Positions 16,215 to 25,335 are shown, counted from the first letter of the stretch. The stretch is DNA of 35,527 nucleotides from Candidatus Manganitrophaceae bacterium (GCA_013151935.1 JAADHI010000016.1:1-35527); one strand, 5' to 3'. Notes: generated from the sequence alone by a model not told the origin. Numbers and translations: made by a program.

Positions 16215-16955
16215 GTGAAGGGAAATCCATTTCTGGGGGCGGGCTACTTATTGCGTGGTTTTTCCTTAATTTTTAAACCCGGTTTGCGTTCTTATGTGGT
16301 CGTGCCACTTTTGATCAATATCGTACTATTTTCGGTTCTGATCGTTGTTGGAGCGCAGCAGTTTAACCGCTTAATGCTTTGGTTGCTTCCAGAATGGCTT
16401 GCCTGGCTCAGTTGGCTGCTTTGGCCGCTTTTTGCCCTGACGATTTCTGGGATCGCATTTTTCACCTTTCTTTCTGTCTGTAATTTAATTGGCGCACCCT
16501 TTAATAGTTTGCTGGCGGAACGTGTGGAGGAAAGACTTCGTGGGCATGTGAAAAAAACACCTTTTCAGCTCGCACAAATCTTACGCACATTTATCCCTAC
16601 CCTGATTTCTGAAATCAATAAGATTCTGTATTTTGCACTACGCGCACTCCCTTTATTGGTGCTTTTTCTGATTCCCGGGGTGAATATCATTGCCTCAGTG
16701 CTCTGGATGATTTTTAGCGCCTGGATCCTGGCCTTAGAGTATGCAGATTTTCCCATGGCAAATCATGACATAGGGTTTGCGGAGCAGCGTATTTTGCTTC
16801 AAAAAAAACGGCTCATGGTTTGGGGTTTTGGGGCGGCGATTTTGCTCTTGCTCATGATTCCTGTGGTGAATTTTCTGGCCATGCCAACTGCTGTTGCGGG
16901 GGCCACGGCGATGTGGCTTGAGCAGTTTGAGAAAACGTCAGGGAAAAACAAGTGA
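16215..16955 (+). CDS. EI24/CysZ-family integral membrane protein
   Basis: A 246-residue inner-membrane protein of the EI24 (CysZ-like) family. Start GTG 16215 is chosen because GGAGG (16202-16206) lies 8 bases upstream and the family begins near GNPFLGAGYLLRGFSLIFKPGLRSYVVVPLLINI. There are about six hydrophobic stretches, with the conserved cytoplasmic segment NLIGAPFNSLLAERVEERLRG in the middle. CysZ is a sulfate permease in E. coli, but many family members are of unknown substrate, and no cys genes are near, so sulfate transport is only possible. It is followed 91 bases later by the SHOCT lipoprotein gene. Confidence 0.88.
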   Translation: MKGNPFLGAGYLLRGFSLIFKPGLRSYVVVPLLINIVLFSVLIVVGAQQFNRLMLWLLPEWLAWLSWLLWPLFALTISGIAFFTFLSVCNLIGAPFNSLLAERVEERLRGHVKKTPFQLAQILRTFIPTLISEINKILYFALRALPLLVLFLIPGVNIIASVLWMIFSAWILALEYADFPMANHDIGFAEQRILLQKKRLMVWGFGAAILLLLMIPVVNFLAMPTAVAGATAMWLEQFEKTSGKNK

Positions 16956-17046
16956 TGGTTGATCAAAGCAGTCCTTCCCACTACAATGCTGAAAAGTGTT
17001 GTTGCCCTACACTTAAGAAATAATCTAAATATTTTGGAGAAAATCT

Positions 17047-17838
17047 ATGCGAATTCTTGTTGTTTTGGGTCTTTTAATCGGGATGAGTGCTTGTGCTGCA
17101 CCCTCTCATTTACAGCGTGTTGCCTATCAAGAGGATGACCTCCTTATTGTTTTGGACCAGCAAGTGCTTTCAGATGTTCCAGGTTTTGCAGGACCTTATT
17201 CGCATCCGGCAAATATTCCAAGTGCTGAGATGAAAAAAATTCTTGAATCCCTCAAAGTTGGCCCACAGACAGGCATGCTGATGTCCCTTTTTTCAAAAGA
17301 TGAATTAAGTCCACTCTTTGACGCAGAGACGACCGATAGATTGTCCGAGCAATTTTCTCAGGCTTTGGCCAATGCCACGCCGCTTGAAAAGATTAATTTC
17401 TATCAGATGAAAACACGTGATGCGACCCATGTTGCAGTAACCTCTGGCTTTATCTTGGTCAAAACAGGGAAGCTTCATCTTAAAGTCAATCAATACAATA
17501 TGCCCCTTCGCAAAGGTCGCCATCCTTCAAGGGCCGGTCTTGGTTTAAAGCAGTCTGAAAAAGGACGTTATGCTTTTGAATTGCTTGAAGGCAAACAAAT
17601 GGCTTACCGTCGCTATAAAAATGTCTTGGGACTTCCCGGTTCTGATTCCCATTGGCTTGTTATCGACTATACAGACTTTCCCGATCCGGCTTTGCAAACC
17701 CCTGGCACTGCATCCTCTCAAGATAGCGCAATGACACTTGAAAAACGCCTGCGCACTTTGAAACATCTTCGGACTGAAGGTTTAATTACGGAAGAAGAGT
17801 ATTCAGAGAAAAAACAATCCTTGTTAAAGGATTTTTAG
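17047..17838 (+). CDS. Putative lipoprotein with C-terminal SHOCT domain
   Basis: A 263-residue predicted lipoprotein. The signal peptide MRILVVLGLLIGMSAC gives lipidation at Cys16. The middle (about 25-220) is not a family I recognise; it has FAGPYSHPANIPSAEM, HVAVTSGFILVKTGKLHLKV and a run of short beta strands. The last 30 residues, LEKRLRTLKHLRTEGLITEEEYSEKKQSLLKDF, are a SHOCT domain, a short helical hairpin often found at the ends of oligomeric membrane-linked proteins. The start has GGAG 8 bases upstream. DUF1653 begins one base after its stop, so the two are coupled. Confidence 0.85.
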   Translation: MRILVVLGLLIGMSACAAPSHLQRVAYQEDDLLIVLDQQVLSDVPGFAGPYSHPANIPSAEMKKILESLKVGPQTGMLMSLFSKDELSPLFDAETTDRLSEQFSQALANATPLEKINFYQMKTRDATHVAVTSGFILVKTGKLHLKVNQYNMPLRKGRHPSRAGLGLKQSEKGRYAFELLEGKQMAYRRYKNVLGLPGSDSHWLVIDYTDFPDPALQTPGTASSQDSAMTLEKRLRTLKHLRTEGLITEEEYSEKKQSLLKDF

Positions 17839-17839
17839 C

Positions 17840-18061
17840 ATGGCCCATTCAGTCAAACCGGGGATTTATCGTCACTACAAAGGACACGATTACGAAGTCT
17901 TAGGTGTTGCTCTGCATACAGAAACGGAAGAGCCTCACGTTGTTTACCGTGCACTCTATGGCGACTACACACTCTGTATCCGCCCCTTAAACATGTTTAT
18001 CGAAGAGATCAAAAAAGCGGATTACACAGGTCCTCGCTTCAAGCAGACGAAGGTCTTTTAA
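17840..18061 (+). CDS. DUF1653 domain protein
   Basis: A 73-residue cytoplasmic protein consisting of one DUF1653 domain: KPGIYRHYKGHDYEVLGVALHTETEEPHVVYRALYGD, then CIRPLNMFIEEI. The fold is a small beta-barrel and the function is unknown. It starts one base after the stop of the SHOCT lipoprotein, implying coupled translation. The 281 bases that follow contain no gene but carry the nitrate operon control region. Confidence 0.93.
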   Translation: MAHSVKPGIYRHYKGHDYEVLGVALHTETEEPHVVYRALYGDYTLCIRPLNMFIEEIKKADYTGPRFKQTKVF

Positions 18062-18218
18062 GCACTGAATCAATAAAAACTCCCACGCTATTTTGTTAGG
18101 AGACAGACAAAAATGTCGTATCAATATTTGTCGGCCCACAGATCTCTTATAAAGATAAAACGCTTTAAATGGTTATAAAATAAGGGTATTTTATGGCAGG
18201 CACTCTTTTTCTGAAACC

Positions 18219-18234
18219 AGGCACGGACATTGCT
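18219..18234 (+). promoter_or_regulatory. Sigma-54 (RpoN) promoter of the nitrate assimilation operon
   Basis: AGGCACGGACATTGCT matches the -24/-12 consensus TGGCACG-N4-TTGCW in all but the first base. The invariant GG (18220-18221) and GC (18232-18233) are exactly 10 bases apart. Transcription should start near 18245, giving a leader of about 98 bases. Sigma-54 use fits nitrogen control through NtrC, but I see no convincing NtrC binding pair upstream. Confidence 0.88.
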
Positions 18235-18252
18235 ATATCGTCAAATAATTAA

Positions 18253-18317
18253 AAAACACAGCGTCGTGTTTTCCCTGGCGAACTGGCTTGGATGTTTGAG
18301 GGCCGACTTGCTTTTTT
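18253..18317 (+). promoter_or_regulatory. Leader with hexaloop hairpin and attenuator-like terminator (ANTAR/NasT-type candidate)
   Basis: AAAACAC (18253-18259) pairs perfectly with GTGTTTT (18266-18272) around the six-base loop AGCGTC, which has A at loop position 1 and G at 4, the key bases of ANTAR-protein target loops. A second, weaker hexaloop, ACTGGC (18282-18287, again A1 and G4), is closed by only 3 bp, with CCCT/AGGG further out. It overlaps an alternative hairpin, GCGA..TGGC (18278-18287) with GCCG..TTGC (18302-18311), followed at once by TTTTTT (18312-18317). This is the layout of nas leaders in which NasT/NasR prevents termination when nitrate is present. The second loop is the weak point. 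Confidence 0.6.
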
Positions 18318-18342
18318 ATCCCAAAGTTCAGGATAAAGACTG

Positions 18343-20523
18343 ATGCTGTTTGGACGTACACACAAAAATGAAATTCATTTGCCGGTTAAGCCAGTAGACA
18401 AGTGGGTTTATACCACCTGCGGTTATTGTTCTACGGGTTGCTCGCTTGAGGTGGGAGTGAACGCCGCAGGCAAGGCCGTGACAGCACGGGGTGTTGAGGA
18501 TGCGGCTGTAAATCGTGGCAAGCTGTGTCTAAAAGGGATTTATGAGTATGAAGTTTTTGAGTCTCAAAACCGCGGAACCGTTCCGCTCATTCGGAAAAAT
18601 CATAAAAATGCTTTTGAAGAAAAATCCTGGGATGAGGCTTTAGACCAAACAGCAGCAGAAATCAGTCGGATTCAAGCCGTTTATGGTCGTGATAGTTTTG
18701 CAATCGTTTCAACCGGCCAGATCTACACCGAAGAGTTTTATACCTTAGGTAAACTCGTACGCGGTGTCATTCGCACCAATAATTATGACGGCAATACCAC
18801 GCTCTGTATGGCGTCTGCCGTTTCCGGTTACAAACGCTCTTTTGGCAGTGACGGCCCCCCCGGCTGTTACGACGATTTTGAACACACCAACTGTCTTTTT
18901 GCCATTGGCTCCAACCTGCCGGAGCAACATCCCATTATCTATTACCGTCTGCAAGAAGCACGGACACGTCGTCCTTTTCCCATGATTGTGGTTGATCCAC
19001 GTGTCACCATGCTAGCCCAGATGGCGGATATCCACTTGCCCATCACGCCCGGAACCGACTTGGTGCTTTTGAATGCCATGGCCCATGTCATTCTCAAAGA
19101 AGGTCTACAAGATGAGGACTATATTCGTTTGCACACCAATGGTTTTGAAGGATTTAAAAAGCTTGTAAACGAATACAGCCCCGAAAAAGCCGAAGGGATT
19201 TGTGGCATCGCAGCAGACATGATCCGTAAGGTGGCGCGTATCTATGCCGAAGCCAATGCGGCCATGACGATTTGGACAATGGGCATCAACCAGTCCACCC
19301 ATGGCTCCGATGGTGTTGTCGCGATCAATAACCTCAATTTGATCACGGGCAATATCGGAAAACCGGGCGGCACCGCCCTTTCGATTACGGGACAATGTAA
19401 TGCCATGGGGACCCGTGAATTTTCGTCCTGTTCTGGCTTGCCGGCTTATCGCACTTTGGAAAATGAGGCTGATCGAGCCTTTGCCGCAGATTTTTGGGGA
19501 GTCGATACCCGTCATTTTCCCGATAAACGGGGTCTGACTGAAACCGATATCTTTCCGGCAATTGAACGCGGTGAAATCAAGGGCCTCTGGCTTATTGGCA
19601 CCAACCCCATGACCTCTATGCCCAATACGCCACAAATCCGTAAGATACTGGATCAACTCGAATGTCTTGTGGTTCAGGATGCCTACACCGATGTAGAAAC
19701 GGTTCAATCCGCAACAATTTATCTTCCCGCCGCACTTTGGGGAGAAAAAACGGGGGTCTTCACTAATACCGAGCGTCGTGTAAATCTGGTACGAAAAGTG
19801 GTTGCCCCGCCGGGAAAAGCCAAATCGGATCTTTGGATTTTCACCCACTTAGCCAAACGCTTTGATCGCGCAAAAGAGATAAAATTCGCCGAAACCGCGG
19901 CCGAAGTTTTTGATGAGATTCGTGAAATTTCTAAAGGCCGACTTTGTGATTATTCCGGGATGACACATGAAAAAATTGAAGCGGCACGAGGGATTCAATG
20001 GCCCTGCAACACCGACAACGAAGCGGGCAGTGCCAGGCTTTATACCGACGGCCATTTCCAATATCCGGATGGCAAAGCAAAACTGATTGCCTTGCCATTT
20101 GTGGACAACAACGAAGTCCCTTGTCAGGAATATCCTTTTTGGCTCAATTCGGGGCGGGTCGTAGAACATTGGCATACACGCACCAAAACCGGAAAAATTG
20201 GCAATCTCAATAAATTTAGTCCAACCCCTTTTATGGAAATGAATCCACGCATGGCCGCTAAAATGGGGATTGCTGCGATGGATTATGTTCGGGTGATCTC
20301 GCGTCGTTCTTCGGCAATTGTCCTGGTGCAATTGACTGAACGTGTCGCAGAAGATGCCGTTTTTATCCCGATGCACTATTATAATTGTGTCAACCGATTG
20401 GTCAAAGGTCTCTTGGACCCCTACTCCAGACAACCCGCCTATAAACAGTCTGCTGTCCGTATTGAATGTTTGATGGATCAGGACGAAGCCGCCAAAACGG
20501 CTGCAAGCTTACGCGATTATTAA
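18343..20523 (+). CDS. nasC: Assimilatory-type nitrate reductase, molybdopterin catalytic subunit
   Basis: Reduces nitrate to nitrite at a molybdenum bis-MGD centre. In the 726-residue protein Cys26, Cys29, Cys33 and Cys62 (CGYCSTGC, KLCLKG) bind a [4Fe-4S] cluster, and Cys155 in TLCMASAVSGYKRSFGSDGPPGCYDD is the predicted Mo ligand, as in Nas/Nap enzymes. Further typical segments are VDPRVTMLAQMADIHLPITPGTD, TGNIGKPGGTALSITGQCNAMGTREFS and SGRVVEHWHTRTKTG. There is no Tat signal peptide, so it is cytoplasmic, and the extra C-terminal [2Fe-2S] domain of Klebsiella-type NasA is lacking. It is the first gene of the sigma-54 operon, 7 bases before the ferredoxin-anchor gene, its likely electron donor. 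A related formate dehydrogenase or other oxidoreductase is unlikely given nirBD downstream. Confidence 0.9.
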   Translation: MLFGRTHKNEIHLPVKPVDKWVYTTCGYCSTGCSLEVGVNAAGKAVTARGVEDAAVNRGKLCLKGIYEYEVFESQNRGTVPLIRKNHKNAFEEKSWDEALDQTAAEISRIQAVYGRDSFAIVSTGQIYTEEFYTLGKLVRGVIRTNNYDGNTTLCMASAVSGYKRSFGSDGPPGCYDDFEHTNCLFAIGSNLPEQHPIIYYRLQEARTRRPFPMIVVDPRVTMLAQMADIHLPITPGTDLVLLNAMAHVILKEGLQDEDYIRLHTNGFEGFKKLVNEYSPEKAEGICGIAADMIRKVARIYAEANAAMTIWTMGINQSTHGSDGVVAINNLNLITGNIGKPGGTALSITGQCNAMGTREFSSCSGLPAYRTLENEADRAFAADFWGVDTRHFPDKRGLTETDIFPAIERGEIKGLWLIGTNPMTSMPNTPQIRKILDQLECLVVQDAYTDVETVQSATIYLPAALWGEKTGVFTNTERRVNLVRKVVAPPGKAKSDLWIFTHLAKRFDRAKEIKFAETAAEVFDEIREISKGRLCDYSGMTHEKIEAARGIQWPCNTDNEAGSARLYTDGHFQYPDGKAKLIALPFVDNNEVPCQEYPFWLNSGRVVEHWHTRTKTGKIGNLNKFSPTPFMEMNPRMAAKMGIAAMDYVRVISRRSSAIVLVQLTERVAEDAVFIPMHYYNCVNRLVKGLLDPYSRQPAYKQSAVRIECLMDQDEAAKTAASLRDY

Positions 20524-20530
20524 GGACATC

Positions 20531-22393
20531 ATGTCAAACCCGATATCATCTAATACAGAAAACCCTCAACTCAGCCAACACGGGACAAACATCGTGCTCG
20601 GAGAAAGCTATCCGCACTTAATGGACGCCCCCCTTGAAATCAATGGGCATTCCTGTGGTGCTTCTGAAGTACCGAACCTCAATCGCTTCAAACAACATGG
20701 CTTCCATTTTAATGCCGATAATTGTATCGCCTGTCATGCCTGTGAGTCGGCTTGTTCGGAAAAAAATGACTTACCTCCCCACATGGCTTATCGCTACGTT
20801 GGCAGTATTGAAGGCGGAGAATATCCCGATGTCACGCGGATCAATATTTCTATGGCTTGCAACCATTGTGAAGACCCCGTCTGTCTCAAGGGTTGTCCAA
20901 CACGAGCCTACACAAAATATTTAGAATATGGGGCGGTACTACAAGATCCTGAAATTTGTTTTGGTTGTGGATATTGTACTTGGGTGTGTCCCTATAACGC
21001 CCCTCAGTTGGATCCAGAAAAGGGGCAGGTCCAAAAATGTAATATGTGTGTGGATCGACTTGAGGTCGGCTTGCAGCCTGCTTGTGTAGATGCCTGTTTG
21101 AGTAATGCCTTGGACTTTGGGGTGATTGACGAAATCCCACTCAAACAGCAAGAGGCCAAACTCTCAATCCCTTCTTTTACAGACCCCAGTATCTCACGAC
21201 CCAATATTCGTTTTCAGTTGAATCAGCCTTTGCCCACGTCCTTTCAACGCATGGACGACGTGCCCATGACTTACGACCAGGTCGACGCTCAAAAACAGAC
21301 TGAAACACCAAATCCCTCCGCTCAGTCTGCGTTTAAAATCAAAGAGAAAAAACCGCAGACTTCGAGTGACTGGTCTTGGCACAAACTGAGATCCCGGGAA
21401 GATCCCTTGGTGTTTTTTACGCTTGTTTCCCAGTTTGCGGTCGGCGCATTTTTAATGCTTTTTTTGCTGCCAAAGTGGAGTCCCTTTTCGGAAACACTCT
21501 TTTTGTCTCAGGAGAACGCAACGGTCTTGGCCGGCACCCTTTTTCTCATTGTGGGATTACAGTCCTTTGCCTTGCTCTTATCGACCTTACATTTGGGAAA
21601 ACCACAATATTTTTACCGGGCGATGAATAACCTGCGTCATTCCTGGGTGAGTCGTGAGATTGCCACGATGGGGGCTTTTTATGGCCTGATCGTGGTCTAT
21701 AGCCTTGTCACGATTTTTCCCGTTTTAGTCTCATGGCTCCCTCTGCAACTGGCAAGCCTTCTTCCAACCTTTCTGGGCCTGGGGGCCTCTGTTTTAGGAC
21801 CACTGGGACTCTATTGCATGTACCGCTGTTATCGGATTCCGGCCCGTCCATTCTGGGATCATTGGCATTCCGGAGGGGCTTTTTTTTCCTCGGGGCTTAT
21901 CTTAGGCAGTAGCGTCATGGGTGTTATTTTTGGTCTGACCGGATTGGCCTCAGCACAGGAAATCGCCCCCGTTTTGCGTTTATTTGCAATTTTTTCTCTC
22001 TTTGGGTTGATTTTACAGCAGGTCGCCCAAACACAGCATTTGCGTTATTTGCTAGAGAGAGGAGAAGAAGCCTCGGTTTCCCGGATGCAATTGAAAACTG
22101 TTTTTAGGAAGATAGACACCGCGCGCACATGGAGCTTACGTTTACTCATAGGTGCAGCGATATTTTTTGTTTTATTTCCGCCTGCGGGTGCACTGGGCAT
22201 GACCGCGTGGAGTGCTATTTTTATCATCACTGTGGCCCATGAAGTCGTTGGTCGGGCACTTTTTTATGTGCTCGTGGTGCCAACGACGGTGCCGAGAGGA
22301 TTTTTCTGGGGCAATCAGACCTTTGAGTCACTTGCACGAAAAAGTGGTTTGGCTGAAAAACCTCAGGTCGGCGTCTTGTCCGATAAACACTGA
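20531..22393 (+). CDS. Fusion of four-cluster ferredoxin (DmsB-like) and DmsC-like quinol-oxidising membrane anchor
   Basis: A 620-residue electron-transfer protein. Residues about 60-195 form a DmsB/NrfC-type domain with four cysteine groups starting at Cys65 (CIACHACESAC), Cys110 (CNHCEDPVCLKGC), Cys143 (CFGCGYCTWVC) and Cys170 (CNMCVDRLEVGLQPACVDAC), enough for four [4Fe-4S] clusters. A Pro/Gln-rich linker (about 210-280) leads to a DmsC-type domain with about eight membrane segments (about 285-600), including STLHLGKPQYFYRAMNNLRHSWVSREIATMG, typical of DmsC. There is no signal peptide, so the clusters face the cytoplasm beside the nitrate reductase. Inference: it takes electrons from quinol and gives them to the catalytic subunit encoded 7 bases upstream. 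DmsB and DmsC are normally separate polypeptides. Confidence 0.9.
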   Translation: MSNPISSNTENPQLSQHGTNIVLGESYPHLMDAPLEINGHSCGASEVPNLNRFKQHGFHFNADNCIACHACESACSEKNDLPPHMAYRYVGSIEGGEYPDVTRINISMACNHCEDPVCLKGCPTRAYTKYLEYGAVLQDPEICFGCGYCTWVCPYNAPQLDPEKGQVQKCNMCVDRLEVGLQPACVDACLSNALDFGVIDEIPLKQQEAKLSIPSFTDPSISRPNIRFQLNQPLPTSFQRMDDVPMTYDQVDAQKQTETPNPSAQSAFKIKEKKPQTSSDWSWHKLRSREDPLVFFTLVSQFAVGAFLMLFLLPKWSPFSETLFLSQENATVLAGTLFLIVGLQSFALLLSTLHLGKPQYFYRAMNNLRHSWVSREIATMGAFYGLIVVYSLVTIFPVLVSWLPLQLASLLPTFLGLGASVLGPLGLYCMYRCYRIPARPFWDHWHSGGAFFSSGLILGSSVMGVIFGLTGLASAQEIAPVLRLFAIFSLFGLILQQVAQTQHLRYLLERGEEASVSRMQLKTVFRKIDTARTWSLRLLIGAAIFFVLFPPAGALGMTAWSAIFIITVAHEVVGRALFYVLVVPTTVPRGFFWGNQTFESLARKSGLAEKPQVGVLSDKH

Positions 22394-22419
22394 CATCGTT
22401 CAACAGAGGAGGACTCACA

Positions 22420-22761
22420 ATGCGTAAAGAAATTCGAATCAATTTAGGGCCGCTTGAAGGTATCCCGATGGGGCAGGGACACTGTTTCCGAATTGAGGGA
22501 GAAGATATTGCGGTCTTTCGTACACGGAATGGTGAGATTTTTGCGGTTGAAAATACCTGCCCACACATGAAAGGCCCCTTGGCCGAAGGTATTATCGGAG
22601 ACGGCAAGGTGGTTTGTCCTTTGCACGGACATCGTTTTGATCTTAAAACGGGTGAAGGCAGCGAGGCTTCGGAATGTGTCCGCTCGTTTGAGATGTCGAT
22701 TGAAAATGGAAATGTTTTTATTGCCTATGTACCTGCATCCGAAGAAAATGTCCCTTGTTGA
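22420..22761 (+). CDS. nirD: Rieske-type nitrite reductase small subunit
   Basis: Small subunit of the NAD(P)H nitrite reductase, or an associated Rieske ferredoxin. The 113 residues form one Rieske domain: CPH at Cys47/His49 and CPLHGH at Cys66/His69 bind a [2Fe-2S] cluster. NirD proteins of some enterobacteria lack these ligands; this one keeps them, so it is redox-active. RIEGEDIAVFRTRNGEIFAVENTCPHMKGPLAEG is typical of the NirD/Rieske group. The ATG has AGGAGG about 8 bases upstream. It lies between the ferredoxin-anchor gene (26 bases) and nirB (52 bases). Confidence 0.92.
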   Translation: MRKEIRINLGPLEGIPMGQGHCFRIEGEDIAVFRTRNGEIFAVENTCPHMKGPLAEGIIGDGKVVCPLHGHRFDLKTGEGSEASECVRSFEMSIENGNVFIAYVPASEENVPC

Positions 22762-22813
22762 TTTTTGAAAGCTTTAGGCCTGACTGTGATTGAACTTTCA
22801 TAAGGAGAGTTGT

Positions 22814-25312
22814 GTGAAAAAAAGATTGGTGGTTGTCGGAAACGGGATGGCGGGTGCGCGCATGGTAGAGGAAATCCTCAAACGTAAACGCGATATTTAC
22901 GAAATCGTGATGTTTGGTGCAGAGCCTTACGGAAATTACAATCGTATTTTGCTCAGCAATGTGCTGAATCAAAGCCAAGCGCCCGACGAAATATTTTTGA
23001 ATCCACTCGACTGGTATATTGAAAACAAAATTACCCTGCATACAGGGGTAAAAGTGACCCACATCGACCGAAAAGAAAAAAAGGTGTATGCCCTAAAACT
23101 TGCTGAAGGAGATGTGCCCTACACAACGGGGATTCCTGAAGAGGCCGACACAGATTTTATCTCGGTTCCTTATGATGAGGTGATTATTGCGACCGGGGCT
23201 CGCCCCTTTGTGCCACGGATCAAGGGTAGCGATTTTCCCGGGACCTTTTTATTTCGCACAATTGACGATTGCGATCTGATTGCGGAGTATGCAAAAAATT
23301 GCGAGAAGGCGGTTGTGATTGGTGGCGGACTTCTGGGGCTTGAGGCCGCACGTGGCTTGATGACACATGATTTAGAAGTTTCAGTTGTTGAAGCCGCAGA
23401 TCAGTTGATGCCTTCGCAATTGGATACCGAAGCGGGCAGAATTTTAGAACGGGCGATGGGCGCCATGGGCTTACGTGTACTAACAAAAACCATGACCTCT
23501 CAAATTGTGCAAAAAAGAGGGAAGGTCTCTCGTGTTGTTTTTAGTGATGGGGGTGTTTTAGATACCGACTTGGTTGTCATCAGTGCGGGCATCGTGCCGA
23601 TCACTGAAGTGGCACAAAGGAGCGGACTCAAGGTGAATCACGGCATTTTGTGTGATGATCAAATGCGTACCAATGATCCTGATATCTATGCCGTGGGTGA
23701 ATGTGTTGAACACAGGGGAGTGACCTACGGTTTGGTCGATCCCATCTGGCAACAGGTCAATGTGCTGGCGGATGTGCTGTGTGGCGTGAATATCGATGCC
23801 GTCTATACGGGGTCCATAACAGGAACGAAATTAAAAGTCATGGGCGTTGATTTGGCCTCGATGGGTGAAAAAGAGACGGAAGATATCGACGATGAGATTT
23901 TGATCTATCGGGATCCAAACCGAGGGATTTATAAAAAACTGATTGTACGGAACAATAAAATTCATGGGGCCATCTTATTGGGCGATGTCGATCTTAGTGA
24001 TGGGCTCATGCAACTTTTCATGAATGAAAAGACCCTGCCCGAAAACCGTGCCGAAATTTTATTTGGTGCTGTAGAGGGGACCAGTTTATTTGATGCCTCA
24101 GATTTGCCCAATTCTGCACAAATTTGCAACTGCAACGGGGTCTGCAAAGGGGACATTATTGCAGCCATTGAAAATAAAAACTGTAGCAGTGTGGCCGCAA
24201 TTGGCACAGAAACAAAGGCGGGGCAGGGCTGCGGTTCTTGTCGCGGCGCGATTGCCCAAATCATCTCTTCTGTGGTCGGCGAAGTCGCATATGACGCCAG
24301 CGAACACTATTATGTGCCAGGGGTTCCGCTTGAAAAATCACAGTTGGTCCGAGAAATTCGTTCGCAAAAATTAAAATCGGTGAGTAAGGTTTTGGCCATT
24401 TTGGGAGAGGGGATGGAAGATCCCACGACAAAAACGGGTTTGGCTTCCCTTTTGAAAACACTCTGGCCCAAGATGTATGAAGATCAGCGAGACGCGCGTT
24501 TTATCAATGACCGTGTGCATGCCAATATCCAAAAAGATGGCACCTTCTCCGTCATTCCACGTATTGTTGCAGGGGTAACAACACCTGAAGCATTGCTTCG
24601 TATTGCACAAGCCGCCGTCAAATATAAGGCCAAAATGATAAAGTTCACAGGCGGGCAGCGCATCGATTTATTGGGGATTAAAAAAGAAGACTTGCCGGCG
24701 ATTTGGAAGGATATCGGCCTGCCCAGTGGTCATGGCTATACCAAGGCGTTTCGCACAGTAAAAAGCTGTGTGGGTACAGATTTTTGTCGTTTTGGTCTGG
24801 GCAATTCGATCTCACTGGCAGAGCAGGTTGAGCTGAGATTCCAAGGCATTGAAGCCCCCCATAAAGTGAAAATGGCAGTGACAGGCTGTCCCAGGAATTG
24901 TGCAGAAGCTTATGTGAAAGATATCGGTGTTGTGGCCATTGAAGGCGGAAAGTGGGAAATTTATATCGGTGGCGCTGCGGGGGCGACGATTCGCAAAGGA
25001 GATTTACTCTGCACCGTGGGTAGCCACGAAGACGTGCTCAAATATACCAGCCGTTTTTTTGAATATTACCGAGAACACGCCAAGTATCTGGAGAGGACTT
25101 ATGGTTTTGTCGAACGCATTGGCATTGACCTCTTAAAGGGGATTCTAATCGACGATTCTTTGGGAATTTGTGCGAACCTTGAAGAAAAAATGCAGGAAGC
25201 CGTTGATGCCTATCAAGACCCTTGGAAGGAAGCGGAAGATCCGGTCTACCCTTTCCAGTTTGAAGGACCCAAGTTAATTGAAGTCCTTGAAAAAGCAGAA
25301 AATAACGGGTAA
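22814..25312 (+). CDS. nirB: NAD(P)H-dependent nitrite reductase large subunit
   Basis: Reduces nitrite to ammonium in the cytoplasm. The GTG at 22814 (832 residues) is chosen because AAGGAG lies 6 bases upstream and the FAD motif VVVGNGMAGARMVEEIL follows directly. Domains in order: FAD/NAD(P)-binding oxidoreductase (about 1-400, second nucleotide motif AVVIGGGLLGLEAARGL); BFD-like [2Fe-2S] domain with Cys438, Cys440, Cys473 and Cys476; nitrite/sulfite reductase half-domains with the sirohaem-[4Fe-4S] ligands Cys652, Cys658, Cys692 and Cys696 (CVGTDFC, CPRNC). Length and order are those of normal NirB. It completes the nitrate-to-ammonium route with the upstream genes. No nitrate transporter gene is in the operon. 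Confidence 0.97.
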   Translation: MKKRLVVVGNGMAGARMVEEILKRKRDIYEIVMFGAEPYGNYNRILLSNVLNQSQAPDEIFLNPLDWYIENKITLHTGVKVTHIDRKEKKVYALKLAEGDVPYTTGIPEEADTDFISVPYDEVIIATGARPFVPRIKGSDFPGTFLFRTIDDCDLIAEYAKNCEKAVVIGGGLLGLEAARGLMTHDLEVSVVEAADQLMPSQLDTEAGRILERAMGAMGLRVLTKTMTSQIVQKRGKVSRVVFSDGGVLDTDLVVISAGIVPITEVAQRSGLKVNHGILCDDQMRTNDPDIYAVGECVEHRGVTYGLVDPIWQQVNVLADVLCGVNIDAVYTGSITGTKLKVMGVDLASMGEKETEDIDDEILIYRDPNRGIYKKLIVRNNKIHGAILLGDVDLSDGLMQLFMNEKTLPENRAEILFGAVEGTSLFDASDLPNSAQICNCNGVCKGDIIAAIENKNCSSVAAIGTETKAGQGCGSCRGAIAQIISSVVGEVAYDASEHYYVPGVPLEKSQLVREIRSQKLKSVSKVLAILGEGMEDPTTKTGLASLLKTLWPKMYEDQRDARFINDRVHANIQKDGTFSVIPRIVAGVTTPEALLRIAQAAVKYKAKMIKFTGGQRIDLLGIKKEDLPAIWKDIGLPSGHGYTKAFRTVKSCVGTDFCRFGLGNSISLAEQVELRFQGIEAPHKVKMAVTGCPRNCAEAYVKDIGVVAIEGGKWEIYIGGAAGATIRKGDLLCTVGSHEDVLKYTSRFFEYYREHAKYLERTYGFVERIGIDLLKGILIDDSLGICANLEEKMQEAVDAYQDPWKEAEDPVYPFQFEGPKLIEVLEKAENNG

Positions 25313-25335
25313 TTTTTGTGCCGCGAAGCTAAAAA

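Noticed and set aside
19105-20433. Long minus-strand reading frames inside the nitrate reductase gene
   Set aside because: They are antisense shadows of a well-supported coding region, without motifs or ribosome-binding sites.
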